From Candidatus Cloacimonadota bacterium (GTDB lineage Bacteria; Cloacimonadota; Cloacimonadia; Cloacimonadales; TCS61): DNA of 32,480 nt. Below, one piece after another: positions 1 to 7,798 of the stretch. Under the pieces are notes generated by a model. It was not told the DNA's origin. It saw only the letters and a list, made by a program, of their open reading frames with translations, and did no database searches. The DNA lies in contig JAFGRJ010000172.1 of NCBI GenBank assembly GCA_016935235.1, positions 1 to 32,480 of the forward strand. Direction: 5' to 3'. Position 1 is the first letter of the stretch. Every line of letters begins with the position of its first letter. The position numbers and the translations under genes were made by a program.

Positions 1-93
1 AAAGGGAAAGTCGAGGTTGATTTCATGGGTAAAGTGGGGGGTATCCTCTTTACTCCGGAAGAAGCAAAGCAGAAAATTCTCAAGGCTCTTTAG
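1..93 (+). CDS. 2-oxoacid:ferredoxin oxidoreductase alpha subunit, C-terminal end (partial)
   Basis: Only the last 30 codons are in the window; the reading frame is open from base 1 and stops with TAG. The peptide contains VDFMGKVGGILFTPEEA, which resembles the extreme C-terminus of alpha subunits of the 2-oxoacid oxidoreductase family (VorB/KorA type). The assignment rests mainly on context: it lies 8 nt upstream of the beta subunit and is followed by the gamma subunit, the usual alpha-beta-gamma order. In this family the alpha subunit carries the substrate-binding pyrimidine-side domain of the thiamine diphosphate enzyme. Substrate specificity cannot be judged from this fragment. Confidence 0.75.
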   Translation, partial: KGKVEVDFMGKVGGILFTPEEAKQKILKAL

Positions 94-101
94 GAGGTAA
101 A

Positions 102-857
102 ATGCAAGTTATAGCAACCAGACCCAAATCTCTTACCGATCTCCAGTTTACTTACTGCCCCGGTTGTACCCACGGGATAGCCCATAGATTGATCGCCGAA
201 GCCATGGATGAACTTGACATGCGTAATCGCATGATGGGAGTTGCACCTGTTGGCTGTTCTGTATTCGCCTATAAATTCTTTAACTGCGACATGGCAGAAG
301 CTGCTCACGGCAGGGCACCAGCAGTTGCCACCGGCATGAAAAGAGCCCGTCCCGATATGTTCGTCTTTACCTATCAGGGCGATGGTGACCTTGTTGCCAT
401 CGGGACTGCAGAAATCGTGCATGCTGCTAACCGGGGAGAAAAAATATCTATCTTTTTTATCAATAACGCCATTTACGGGATGACTGGAGGCCAAATGGCT
501 CCCACCACCCTGCCCGGGATGAAAACCACCACCTCACCCTACGGCCGGGATGAAAAAGATATTGGTTACCCTATCCGTGCCTGCGAACTTCTCAATTCCC
601 TGGTTTCTCCCTATTTTATCGAACGTGTTTCCCTCCTTTCACCTCAGGAGATAATCAAGGCTAAAAAAGCTGTTCTGAAAGCCATGCAGTATAACAAAGA
701 AGGCAGAGGATTTACCTTTGTCGAATTCGTCTCGACCTGCCCCACCAACTGGGGTCTTGATCCGCTGCAAGCAAGGGAATGGGCTCGTGAGAACATGCTG
801 CCTTATTACAAGATCGGTAATTTCCGGGATAAAGGGGCAGAGGGAGGTGAAAAATGA
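102..857 (+). CDS. 2-oxoacid:ferredoxin oxidoreductase beta subunit (VorA/KorB type), thiamine diphosphate binding
   Basis: A 251-residue protein with the hallmarks of the TPP-binding subunit: CPGC at residues 19-22, GDGD at 93-96 and the paired Asn at 121-122 in FFINNAIYGMTGGQ, which together bind Mg-thiamine diphosphate. The enzyme oxidatively decarboxylates a 2-oxoacid to an acyl-CoA and reduces ferredoxin in the cytoplasm. Cys19, Cys22 and a later Cys in STCPTNWGL may ligate a [4Fe-4S] cluster, as in related OFORs. The separate alpha, beta and gamma genes and the STCPTNW region favour a branched-chain (VOR) or 2-oxoglutarate (KGOR) type over pyruvate, but the substrate is not certain. The start is fixed by a strong AGGAGGT just upstream. 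The stop overlaps the gamma-subunit start (ATGA). Confidence 0.92.
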   Translation: MQVIATRPKSLTDLQFTYCPGCTHGIAHRLIAEAMDELDMRNRMMGVAPVGCSVFAYKFFNCDMAEAAHGRAPAVATGMKRARPDMFVFTYQGDGDLVAIGTAEIVHAANRGEKISIFFINNAIYGMTGGQMAPTTLPGMKTTTSPYGRDEKDIGYPIRACELLNSLVSPYFIERVSLLSPQEIIKAKKAVLKAMQYNKEGRGFTFVEFVSTCPTNWGLDPLQAREWARENMLPYYKIGNFRDKGAEGGEK

Positions 858-1393
858 AAACTGAATTGATCTGCTCTGGTTTTGGCGGACAGGGCGCTCT
901 CACCGTTGGAAAATTCCTGGCACTGGCTGGAATGAAAGAAGGTAAAAATGTTTCCTGGCTTCCTTCCTATGGTCCGGAAATGAGAGGAGGAACTGCCAAT
1001 GTCAGCACGGTAATATCGGACGAACCGATCGCATCACCCCTGGTATCTCATCCCGATATTCTCATCGCACTCAACCAGCCCTCCGTAGATAAATTTGGAC
1101 CCAGAGTAAAAAAAGGCGGTCTAATGATCGCCAATTCCGACATGTGCCCCAATAAACTCAATCGCAGTGACATTACCGAAATCTATCTGCCCATGTCTAC
1201 CATCGCCAATAGCATCGGCTCGATAAAAGTGCTTAATATGGTGGCTATTGGTGCTCTGATCGGCAAGATCGGACTGGTCAAGCTCAATACCATCAAGGAA
1301 GATCTCACCAATTTCCTTGAGAAGAAGAATCCTGCTCTGCTTCAGGCTAACCTGAAAGCTATCCAGCAGGGTATGGAAAAGGTAAAAGATTAA
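854..1393 (+). CDS. 2-oxoacid:ferredoxin oxidoreductase gamma subunit
   Basis: A 179-residue protein of the pyruvate/ketoisovalerate oxidoreductase gamma domain family. It begins with the typical glycine-rich CSGFGGQGALTVGKFLA segment (about residues 7-23), followed by the conserved SYGPEMRGGTANVST block (about residues 36-50), where the ArgGlyGly is characteristic. In the holoenzyme this domain helps bind CoA and hold the alpha/beta dimer. The start ATG overlaps the TGA of the beta gene and has a GGAGGTG ribosome site inside that gene, so the two are translationally coupled. It is the last gene of the operon; a weak hairpin lies about 85 nt downstream. Confidence 0.92.
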   Translation: MKTELICSGFGGQGALTVGKFLALAGMKEGKNVSWLPSYGPEMRGGTANVSTVISDEPIASPLVSHPDILIALNQPSVDKFGPRVKKGGLMIANSDMCPNKLNRSDITEIYLPMSTIANSIGSIKVLNMVAIGALIGKIGLVKLNTIKEDLTNFLEKKNPALLQANLKAIQQGMEKVKD

Positions 1394-1476
1394 ATTCTCC
1401 TCATCTCTGCAGAATATTGAAAATTTGCCGCTGAGAAGAAGTAATTTCAGGATGAACAGGAGATATGGATAAACTT

Positions 1477-1498
1477 ATGACAGCGGATCTGTCATTTT
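1477..1498 (+). terminator. Possible weak rho-independent terminator of the oxidoreductase operon
   Basis: ATGACAG (1477-1483) and CTGTCAT (1489-1495) form a perfect 7-bp stem with a CGGAT loop, followed by a short TTTT run. It lies in the 189-nt gap between the oxidoreductase and lipoprotein operons. The stem is short and the T-run weak, so termination efficiency is doubtful. The rest of this gap shows no RNA gene or further ORF. Confidence 0.45.
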
Positions 1499-1525
1499 CA
1501 GACATATTTCCGGTGAAAAATTTGT

Positions 1526-1556
1526 TTGACACATATCATTTCTTTGGAACTAGATA
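1526..1556 (+). promoter_or_regulatory. Candidate sigma70-like promoter for the lipoprotein operon
   Basis: TTGACA at 1526-1531 matches a consensus -35. A possible -10, TAGATA at 1551-1556, follows at 19 nt, which is longer than ideal. It is placed 27 nt before the LpoB-like start codon and after the candidate terminator, so it makes sense as the head of the three-gene unit. The -35 match is seen directly; function is inferred. Confidence 0.4.
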
Positions 1557-1582
1557 AAAAATAATTAGTAATGGAGGTTTTA

Positions 1583-2194
1583 ATGAGAAAAGTATTAACT
1601 TGTATTACCTTATTTTTAATAATACTGCTTCTGATGGCAGGATGCGGACCCGGGACCAGGAAAGTGGAACGCATCTCTACTGACGAGGTTACCGATTTAA
1701 GCGGAAGGTGGAACGATACCGATTCCAAACTTGTGGCTGAACAGATGATCAGGGACTTGCTGTACAGACCATGGCTGGATGATTTCGTAATGAAAAACAG
1801 CAGCAAACCCGTAGTCATTGTTGGTACCATTCGCAACCTCAGTTCGGAGCATATCCAGACCGATGTTTTTATCAAGGATATCGAGCGGGAATTGATCAAT
1901 AGCGGCAAAGTAAAATTTGTGGCTACCACCGCGGAAAGGAATGAGATCAGAACCGAACGTGATGATCAGCAATCCTATTCCTCGGAAGAGACTGCTAAAT
2001 CACTGGCTCAGGAAACCGGAGCGGACTTTATGCTCAAGGGAACCATAAATTCCAATACTGATGCCATCGAAGGTAAATCAGTCGTTTTCTATCAGGTTGA
2101 CCTGGAATTGATGAATATAGAATCAAACGAAAAAGTCTGGATTGGCAGCAAGGAAATCAAAAAATTTATTACCAAGGCAAAGACAAAATGGTAA
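1583..2194 (+). CDS. LpoB-like lipoprotein, putative penicillin-binding protein activator
   Basis: A 203-residue protein with a lipoprotein signal peptide (lipobox LMAGC, Cys21) and a following domain like the LpoB/DUF4857-type periplasmic activators: KPVVIVGTIRNLSSEHI, FIKDIERELINSGKVKFV and ADFMLKGTI are typical family segments. In enterobacteria LpoB spans the periplasm from the outer membrane and stimulates the bifunctional peptidoglycan synthase PBP1B. An in-frame ATG at 1571 was rejected because a GGAGG ribosome site lies at 1573-1577, exactly spaced for the ATG at 1583. The gene overlaps the next lipoprotein gene by 7 nt, so the two are probably coupled. The target synthase is not in the window, so its partner is inferred only. 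Confidence 0.8.
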   Translation: MRKVLTCITLFLIILLLMAGCGPGTRKVERISTDEVTDLSGRWNDTDSKLVAEQMIRDLLYRPWLDDFVMKNSSKPVVIVGTIRNLSSEHIQTDVFIKDIERELINSGKVKFVATTAERNEIRTERDDQQSYSSEETAKSLAQETGADFMLKGTINSNTDAIEGKSVVFYQVDLELMNIESNEKVWIGSKEIKKFITKAKTKW

Positions 2195-3576
2195 AAAAGC
2201 TCATCCCCATTTTTGTTGTTGTCTTCCTGCTTGGGTGCGCTGCTACCAGAACATCACTGAAACAATACAGTGGACTGGATGAAAAAATTTCTGCCCGGGA
2301 TTTCAGCGGTGCAATTGCTAAGATAGAGAAAGCAAAGGATAAATATTATACTGCCAAGGACAAAGTGGTTTACTATCTTGATCTTGGCATGCTCTATCAC
2401 TATCAGGGAAACTTCGCAAAAAGCACGGAATTGCTCACCAAGGCAGAGAACGCCATAGACGAGAACTATACCAGGAGCATTTCCAAAGCAGCAGTTTCCA
2501 TGCTTTTGAATGATAACGTTCTCGATTATGCCGGGGAAGATTATGAGGATATTTATCTCAATATCTTCAAAGCTCTTAATTATCTGGAAATGGATAAATT
2601 CGACGATTCTTTCGTTGAAATCAGAAAAATAAACAACAAATTAAATCTGCTGGAGGATAAATATCGCAAGCTGGGAGAAGAATACGAGAAGACCGAGGAC
2701 AACAAGGCTAAATTCAAGCCGGCAGAAAATAAGTTTCACAATGATGCCCTGGCTAGATATCTGAGCATGCTTCTTTACCGTGCTGAGGGCAAACAGGATG
2801 ATGCCCGCATAGACCTGCAGGGTATCAAAAATGCCTGGAAAGATCAGACGCATATCTATAACTTTTCCATGCCGGCTTTGGATAATCATCTGGTTGCATC
2901 TGATAAAGCCAAAGTAAATTTTGTTTGCTATACGGGCAAATCACCGGTAAAGGAAGCGAAAACACTCTATATCCACACCGAAAAAAATATAATCATCGTA
3001 GCTACTACAGAAAGAAAACCCGACGATAAAACCACGGTTGGTTATCTGGGCGGAATCCCCTGGGAAGGTGTTGAAAAGGGTTATCATTTCAAATTTCAGC
3101 TTCCTTTTATCAAGGAACGCGATTCCTGTGTGAACCGGGTGAGTGTCACCGTGGACGATCTACCGGCATACGATCTTGAACTCATCGAAGATGTGGGGGT
3201 GGTCGCTGTGGAAACCTACAAAGTAAAAGAACCCCTGATTTATGTTAAGACCATAGCCAGGACTATTATCAAAGGTCTGTTCGCAGAAAAAAGAAAAGAG
3301 GAAATGGAAAAGAAGATAGAAAATCCGGTGCTGGGCTTTGTAGCCCGGCTTGCCACAGATGCTGCCGTGGATGCCACCGAAAATGCGGACCTGCGCATAT
3401 CAAGATTTTTCCCCGACCGGGCTTATGTTGGCGAACTGGAAATTGCAGCAGGTGTCCATAAAATTACTGTAAATTTCTATTCTGCGAATGGAGGATTGCT
3501 CTTCACAGACCAGATCGATGCTATCGATATAAAAAACGATAAATTAAACCTGATCAGATCTTATTATCTTAATTAA
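2188..3576 (+). CDS. COG3014-like lipoprotein with TPR-like N-terminal half
   Basis: A 462-residue predicted lipoprotein with signal peptide and lipobox FLLGC (Cys17). The first ~230 residues are helical and contain TPR-like units such as LDLGMLYHYQGNFAKSTELL and LYRAEGKQDDARIDL; the second half looks beta-rich, with GGIPWEGVEKGYHFKF and a C-terminal segment ending in LNLIRSYYLN. This resembles the uncharacterised COG3014 family, often found beside LpoB-type genes. The function is unknown; a role as partner of the LpoB-like protein is inferred from 7-nt overlap and shared lipidation. It is 34 nt upstream of the LPP20-like gene and probably in the same transcript. Confidence 0.7.
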   Translation: MVKKLIPIFVVVFLLGCAATRTSLKQYSGLDEKISARDFSGAIAKIEKAKDKYYTAKDKVVYYLDLGMLYHYQGNFAKSTELLTKAENAIDENYTRSISKAAVSMLLNDNVLDYAGEDYEDIYLNIFKALNYLEMDKFDDSFVEIRKINNKLNLLEDKYRKLGEEYEKTEDNKAKFKPAENKFHNDALARYLSMLLYRAEGKQDDARIDLQGIKNAWKDQTHIYNFSMPALDNHLVASDKAKVNFVCYTGKSPVKEAKTLYIHTEKNIIIVATTERKPDDKTTVGYLGGIPWEGVEKGYHFKFQLPFIKERDSCVNRVSVTVDDLPAYDLELIEDVGVVAVETYKVKEPLIYVKTIARTIIKGLFAEKRKEEMEKKIENPVLGFVARLATDAAVDATENADLRISRFFPDRAYVGELEIAAGVHKITVNFYSANGGLLFTDQIDAIDIKNDKLNLIRSYYLN

Positions 3577-3610
3577 ATAAAATGAGATATTTTATCCAGG
3601 AGTATTACCG

Positions 3611-4636
3611 ATGAAAAAAACTCTGTTCTTCATTATGGCAGTTCTGGTCCTGATATCCTGTGCGGTTCAGGCTAAAAGCAAAAAGGATAAGAAGCCCGAC
3701 TGGCTGGAAAATCCCAAATCAGTGTATTCCGAACAACTTTATCTCACAGCTATCGGGGAAGGTGACTCACGGAATGAAGCGGAAAATTATGCAGCCGGTA
3801 ATCTTGCCAAGATCTTTGAAACCAGGGTCCAGACCGATGAGACCTATTCTCAACGTTATCAGGAGCTGATGAAAGGCGGGAAAACCACCTTCGAAGAGGA
3901 GGCAGACGTCCAGAAAATGGTTAACCTGCAGGCAGAACAAACACTTTATAATGTCCAATTTTCAGACAGCTATACCGACCAGTATGGACGCGTTCATGTA
4001 TTGGCTTACCTCAACCGTTTCAAAACCGGTGAACTTTACGAAGAAAAAATAAATACCAATGCAGATAGAATCCTCTTTTTCCTCGATCTGGGAGATGCAG
4101 CCAGCGATCCCCTGATGCGTTATGCTGCCTATAATGCAGCTAAAACCATAAGTTTGAACAATGAGATTTTGCTTTCCCAGTTGGACATCATCTCTCCCGA
4201 TACTAAGGAATTTCTCGATCTTGGCTATAATCACGATGAAATAGTTAAAATGAATGCCATGGCAGCCAAGGAAGTGAAATTCGCCATGAACATCGGCAAT
4301 GATCAGGAAAACAAAATTGGCATACTCATCGAAGATATGTTCACAGATCTGGGCTTTGTCATGTCCAGCGATAACCTGCTGCTCGTGGAGGGGGAGATCA
4401 CCTTTGAACAGACTGATCTCGGCAGGGAAGATGATAATATTTTCGTCCGCTATGATCTGCAGCTCAAGGTTAAGGATCCGGAAGGAATTGTGGTTGCAGC
4501 TCTCACAGAAAAAGGACGGGAAGGGCATAAGACATATCTGGAAGCCAGGGAAAGGGCTGTACGTGCCCTGGAAAAGAAAATCAGGACCAGCTTGAAAGAC
4601 AGGATTATCAGTTACCTGGATAGCCTGGTACTGTAA
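3611..4636 (+). CDS. LPP20-family lipoprotein/exported protein
   Basis: A 341-residue exported protein. The N-terminus (17 residues up to LISC) can be read as a lipobox with Cys17; a signal peptidase I site after AVQA is an alternative. The region PDWLENPKSVYSEQLYLTAIGEGDSRNEAENYA... (about residues 29-65) is the LPP20 domain signature, in which a WxxxP segment leads to an A-rich helix. The C-terminal half has a second repeat-like segment (MFTDLGF...LLVEGEITFEQTD). It has a good GG-rich site (CCAGGAG) ahead of the ATG and ends 26 nt before a strong terminator. LPP20 proteins are surface or periplasmic lipoproteins of unknown biochemical role; here it completes a three-gene envelope unit. Confidence 0.75.
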   Translation: MKKTLFFIMAVLVLISCAVQAKSKKDKKPDWLENPKSVYSEQLYLTAIGEGDSRNEAENYAAGNLAKIFETRVQTDETYSQRYQELMKGGKTTFEEEADVQKMVNLQAEQTLYNVQFSDSYTDQYGRVHVLAYLNRFKTGELYEEKINTNADRILFFLDLGDAASDPLMRYAAYNAAKTISLNNEILLSQLDIISPDTKEFLDLGYNHDEIVKMNAMAAKEVKFAMNIGNDQENKIGILIEDMFTDLGFVMSSDNLLLVEGEITFEQTDLGREDDNIFVRYDLQLKVKDPEGIVVAALTEKGREGHKTYLEARERAVRALEKKIRTSLKDRIISYLDSLVL

Positions 4637-4662
4637 TAAATCCTGAATAATAGCAATTAAGA

Positions 4663-4693
4663 ATGTCACTTCTCGTGGAAGTGGCATTTTTTT
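4663..4693 (+). terminator. Rho-independent terminator of the three-lipoprotein operon
   Basis: A 10-bp stem, ATGTCACTTC (4663-4672) pairing with GAAGTGGCAT (4678-4687) with one G-U pair, a 5-nt TCGTG loop, and a run of seven T's (4687-4693). It lies 26 nt after the LPP20-like stop and only 11 nt before the YjbQ start codon. Confidence 0.9.
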
Positions 4694-4704
4694 ATGGAGT
4701 GTGC

Positions 4705-5121
4705 ATGATTTCCTTTCGAGAAGAATTATGGTTCAATACGGAGAAGCGCCGTCAATTGATCAACATAACCCCTCAGGTTAATGCCTGCCTTCAGAAAAGT
4801 GATATTCGCGAAGGACTGTGTCTGGTGAATGCCATGCATATAACGGCAAGTGTGTTCATAAATGATGATGAGACCGGTTTACATCAGGATTTTGAGCGCT
4901 GGCTGGAAAGACTCGCTCCCGAAAAACCCTATTCCCAGTATCAGCACAATGGTTATGAAGATAATGCTGATGCCCATCTGAAAAGGACTGTCATGGGCAG
5001 GGAAGTGGTTGTGGCGGTAACTGCGGGTAGGCTGGATTTCGGTCCCTGGGAACAGATTTTCTATGGGGAGTTTGATGGCAGGAGACGGAAAAGGGTACTG
5101 GTAAAAATAATCGGAGAATAA
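4705..5121 (+). CDS. YjbQ/UPF0047 family protein
   Basis: A 138-residue protein of the YjbQ (UPF0047, COG0432) family. Typical features are the central [17 protein letters not shown] block, the [10 protein letters not shown] segment with a conserved His, and the C-terminal [13 protein letters not shown] followed by [12 protein letters not shown]. Members are small trimeric proteins; E. coli YjbQ has been linked to weak thiamine-phosphate synthase activity, but the true role is unsettled. An upstream in-frame ATG at 4663 was rejected because it would place the terminator hairpin inside the coding region; the ATG at 4705 has a TGGAG site 5-10 nt upstream. Its own promoter is not evident: expression must come from read-through or from a start overlapping the hairpin. 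It ends 4 nt from the convergent alcohol dehydrogenase gene. Confidence 0.88.
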   Translation: MISFREELWFNTEKRRQLINITPQVNACLQKSDIREGLCLVNAMHITASVFINDDETGLHQDFERWLERLAPEKPYSQYQHNGYEDNADAHLKRTVMGREVVVAVTAGRLDFGPWEQIFYGEFDGRRRKRVLVKIIGE

Positions 5122-5125
5122 CCAG

Positions 5126-6160
5126 TTAATAGATTTTCAGCACCTTGGCACCCTCAATCTCACCACGTTTCAATTCCAGGAGTGCCTTATTAGCTTCCAG
5201 CAGATCATATTGCTGCACAAGGGGCTGCAGCTTCATTATTTCTGCCAGTCTCAGAAATTCGCTGACATCCTGGCGCGTTACATTGGCAACACTCTTGATC
5301 TCTTTTTCCAGCCACAGGTGGTTGCTGTAATCAATTTTCATCAGGTATTCACGGTCGAAGTGCTCCTTGCGGATGGCATTGATGACCAGTCTGCCCCCGG
5401 GTTTCAGGTTCTGTAATGCTTCTACCACTGGTTTCCATACAGGGGTGGTGTCTATAATAGCATCCAGTTTCCGGGGTGCAATATCTGTTGTATCACCTGT
5501 CCAAACAGCGCCCAGCTTCCCGGCAAGATCCCTTTCAGCAGCATTACGGGCGAAAACGAATATCTCAGTACCAGGATACTGCTGCCTGACAAGTTTCAGT
5601 ACCAGATGACCTGATGCGCCAAAACCAGTCAAGCCCAGGAGCTGTCCGTTCCTGATTCCTGTAAGTCGGAGTGAACGATATCCAACTGCTCCTGCGCAGA
5701 GCAAGGGAGCTGCTTCCAAATCGGACATGGAGGAAGGAATGGCATAGGCAAAATCCTGGTGTACTTTCATGAATTCAGCATAACCACCGTCAACATCTCT
5801 GCCTGTAGCCAGAAAACTGGGGCAGAGATTTTCCCTTCCGGACCGGCAATAATCACATTTGCCACAGGCAGAAAATATCCAGGCAACCCCTACCCGGTCA
5901 CCAACCGAAAATTGGTCAGCTTTTTCCCCCCTGCTTTCCACAATTCCTACCACTTCGTGACCGGGCACTACAGGGAAGGAAGGAGGGGGAGTACGACCCT
6001 CAATTTCGTCCAGTTCCGTATGACAGACACCGCAGGCAGTGACCCGCAACAGAATTTCTTCCTGTCCTGGTAATGGTATCTCCATTTCCACTTTCTGCAG
6101 AGGAACATCATTGACCGAAAGGTCCATTATCCCGGTGAGTTGCATGGCATTCATCTTCAT
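5126..6160 (-). CDS. Zinc-dependent alcohol dehydrogenase (MDR superfamily, AdhA-like)
   Basis: A 344-residue medium-chain dehydrogenase. The catalytic zinc site is visible as GVCHTELDEIEG and PGHEVVG, and the structural zinc site as CGKCDYCRSGRENLC. The nucleotide-binding motif is GLTGFGASGHLVLK, a variant glycine pattern found in the subgroup close to TIGR02822 (adh_fam_2) rather than the classical GxGxxG. It probably interconverts an alcohol and aldehyde using NAD(P)H in the cytoplasm; substrate unknown. A GAGGG site precedes the ATG at 9 nt spacing. It lies 4 nt after the M23 peptidase gene and is the last gene of the long minus-strand array, with no visible functional link to the Bat genes before it. 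Confidence 0.88.
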   Translation of the reverse strand: MKMNAMQLTGIMDLSVNDVPLQKVEMEIPLPGQEEILLRVTACGVCHTELDEIEGRTPPPSFPVVPGHEVVGIVESRGEKADQFSVGDRVGVAWIFSACGKCDYCRSGRENLCPSFLATGRDVDGGYAEFMKVHQDFAYAIPSSMSDLEAAPLLCAGAVGYRSLRLTGIRNGQLLGLTGFGASGHLVLKLVRQQYPGTEIFVFARNAAERDLAGKLGAVWTGDTTDIAPRKLDAIIDTTPVWKPVVEALQNLKPGGRLVINAIRKEHFDREYLMKIDYSNHLWLEKEIKSVANVTRQDVSEFLRLAEIMKLQPLVQQYDLLEANKALLELKRGEIEGAKVLKIY

Positions 6161-6164
6161 TATC

Positions 6165-7028
6165 TTATTCCCTCACAACTAAGAATAATTGAGAAAGTTC
6201 CAGTAGAGATTCGGGATTTATCCGCCTGCCGCACCATTCTATTCCCCAGTGGAGATGGGCACCGGTGGAGCGACCGCTGGAACCAACCTCACCTATCATT
6301 TCACCTACCTCTACCCGCATACCAACTTCAACATTGCATCTGTCCAGGTGATAATAGGATGAAGTAAGACCATGGCCATGATAGATGATGACAAAATTTC
6401 CCTGATAAAAGTATTCCCCGCAGAGCATGACAATACCATCCGCCATGGTTTTCACCGGAGTCCCCCGGGGTGCGGCAATGTCAATACCGTTGTGGGGAGC
6501 AGAGGGTACACCGTTAACTATCCGCTGGGCTCCGAAGCTCCCGGTGATTGTCTGCTGGGGAACAGGGCGAATAAAGAAGTCTGTAAACCGTTCTTCAAGA
6601 AGCAGGGCGTTCTTCTTTGATTCCTGCATTGTCTGTCTTTCCATTTCAATTCTTCTACTGGTTTCAGGATCCTGAACAGATGTACTGAATCTCTCCTCTT
6701 GCAGTGTGATTTGCTCGATTTCGTAATCAGCACAGGTGAGCTCAATTATGCTGGTGAGAATTTTCCCATTCTGCAATACTATTGTCAACCTGTGTTCCAG
6801 GGGTTCATCACGATCGAATCCAAGATAGAATTTATTCTGCGAAATTGCAATCGGTTTATAATCGAGAAATACAGATTCAACTTCCTCACTGACTTCACCT
6901 ACCATCAGGGAACCCTGGCGGGGAATGCCCCGGACCTGTAACAGGCCCCCGGCAAAAAGTGCATTCTGGCAGGGGAAAAGCAGCAGGCAGAAAATAAGAA
7001 TTCTTACTGCTGAGGAAGAAAGAATCAA
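6165..7028 (-). CDS. M23 family metallopeptidase (LytM-type endopeptidase) at the end of the Bat cluster
   Basis: A 287-residue exported protein: signal peptide (about 1-26), a beta-sandwich-like N-domain with the segment KFYLGFDRDEPLEHRL that is shared by many M23 proteins, a short helical linker (about 105-150) and a C-terminal LytM domain. The zinc ligands and catalytic His are all present: H179 and D183 in HNGID, H227 in YYHLD, and H258/H260 in GAHLHWG, so it should be an active peptidoglycan endopeptidase rather than a degenerate activator. The start is TTG, overlapping the batE stop (TTGA), with AAAGGGTG upstream; the next ATG would cut off the signal peptide. Coupling to BatE, which carries an SH3b domain, suggests that it acts with the Bat complex in the periplasm. 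Confidence 0.9.
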   Translation of the reverse strand: MILSSSAVRILIFCLLLFPCQNALFAGGLLQVRGIPRQGSLMVGEVSEEVESVFLDYKPIAISQNKFYLGFDRDEPLEHRLTIVLQNGKILTSIIELTCADYEIEQITLQEERFSTSVQDPETSRRIEMERQTMQESKKNALLLEERFTDFFIRPVPQQTITGSFGAQRIVNGVPSAPHNGIDIAAPRGTPVKTMADGIVMLCGEYFYQGNFVIIYHGHGLTSSYYHLDRCNVEVGMRVEVGEMIGEVGSSGRSTGAHLHWGIEWCGRRINPESLLELSQLFLVVRE

Positions 7029-7798
7029 GATTTCACCCTTTCCAGAGCTTCACTTCTTATCCAGCCCCCCAGACCATTGGGAAGTTGTATTAAACTCCAT
7101 TCCGCATCTTCTTTCTCAACTTCAAAAATGATACCTTCATGGATTGTGAATACCCTGGTGAACTCCTCATCAGGACCACTGTAGCCAATTGCAGTGCTGG
7201 CGATGAGAACAGCCTCCCGATCGGAATGCAGTTTATACCAGCGGCTGTAGGAAAGAATGCTTAGTATGACCAGCAGGACCAAAAGCAGGGAAAGGATGAA
7301 GACGGGAACTGTTCTGTCACGGTTACGGTATTTCAGAATAATAATATTGATTATCACTATGATGGCCAGGAAATTCACCAGCAGCAATATCGCCAGAAAA
7401 TTCAGGGGAAGTGAACTGTATATATCATGCCATGTTTTACTGATGATATCCTTCTCTTCCTGAGCCTGCTTATCTTTGGTAAAAGTCAGGATATATTCCA
7501 GATTTCGGGCAGTTGCTTTATGAGTTGGTGCCAGTTTCAGAGCCCTCTTGTAATACAGAATGGCTTTACCGAGTATATTGAGCCGGAAATAGCAGTTGCC
7601 GATATTATGGTAAAGGTCGGCATTTTTAATTCCTTCATTCTCCAGGCTGAGAAAATTCTGCAGAGCCTCATTGTAATTTCTTTTCTCATAAGCTGTAACA
7701 GCACTGGAAAATACATCCTGATACTTAATCTGCCCAGCCAACTGGGTAAATAGGAGTAATACCGTAAAAAGGATCAGTTTCTTTCTCATCACTTCCAT
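7025..7798 (-). CDS. batE: BatE: TPR, two membrane segments and SH3b domain
   Basis: A 257-residue protein with an N-terminal signal or anchor, TPR repeats at about 27-100 (for example LYHNIGNCYFRLNILGKAILYYKRALKLAP), two transmembrane helices at about 133-155 and 166-186, and a C-terminal bacterial SH3 domain (about 195-255, ending GLGGWIRSEALERV). This is the standard BatE architecture. Bat proteins were named for Bacteroides aerotolerance and form an envelope complex of unknown mechanism. It follows batD with no gap and overlaps the M23 gene. The start may be ATG 7798 or the MRK codon at 7789; neither has a strong ribosome site, so translation is probably coupled to batD. Confidence 0.88.
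   Translation of the reverse strand: MEVMRKKLILFTVLLLFTQLAGQIKYQDVFSSAVTAYEKRNYNEALQNFLSLENEGIKNADLYHNIGNCYFRLNILGKAILYYKRALKLAPTHKATARNLEYILTFTKDKQAQEEKDIISKTWHDIYSSLPLNFLAILLLVNFLAIIVIINIIILKYRNRDRTVPVFILSLLLVLLVILSILSYSRWYKLHSDREAVLIASTAIGYSGPDEEFTRVFTIHEGIIFEVEKEDAEWSLIQLPNGLGGWIRSEALERVKS

Noticed and set aside
1571-1582. Upstream ATG for the LpoB-like gene
   Set aside because: The GGAGG ribosome site overlaps these codons and is spaced for the ATG at 1583, which also starts a proper lipoprotein signal.
3962-4687. Minus-strand open frame of 241 codons
   Set aside because: It lies fully antisense to the LPP20-like gene and has no family motif or ribosome site; the plus-strand gene has a signal peptide, domain signature and terminator.
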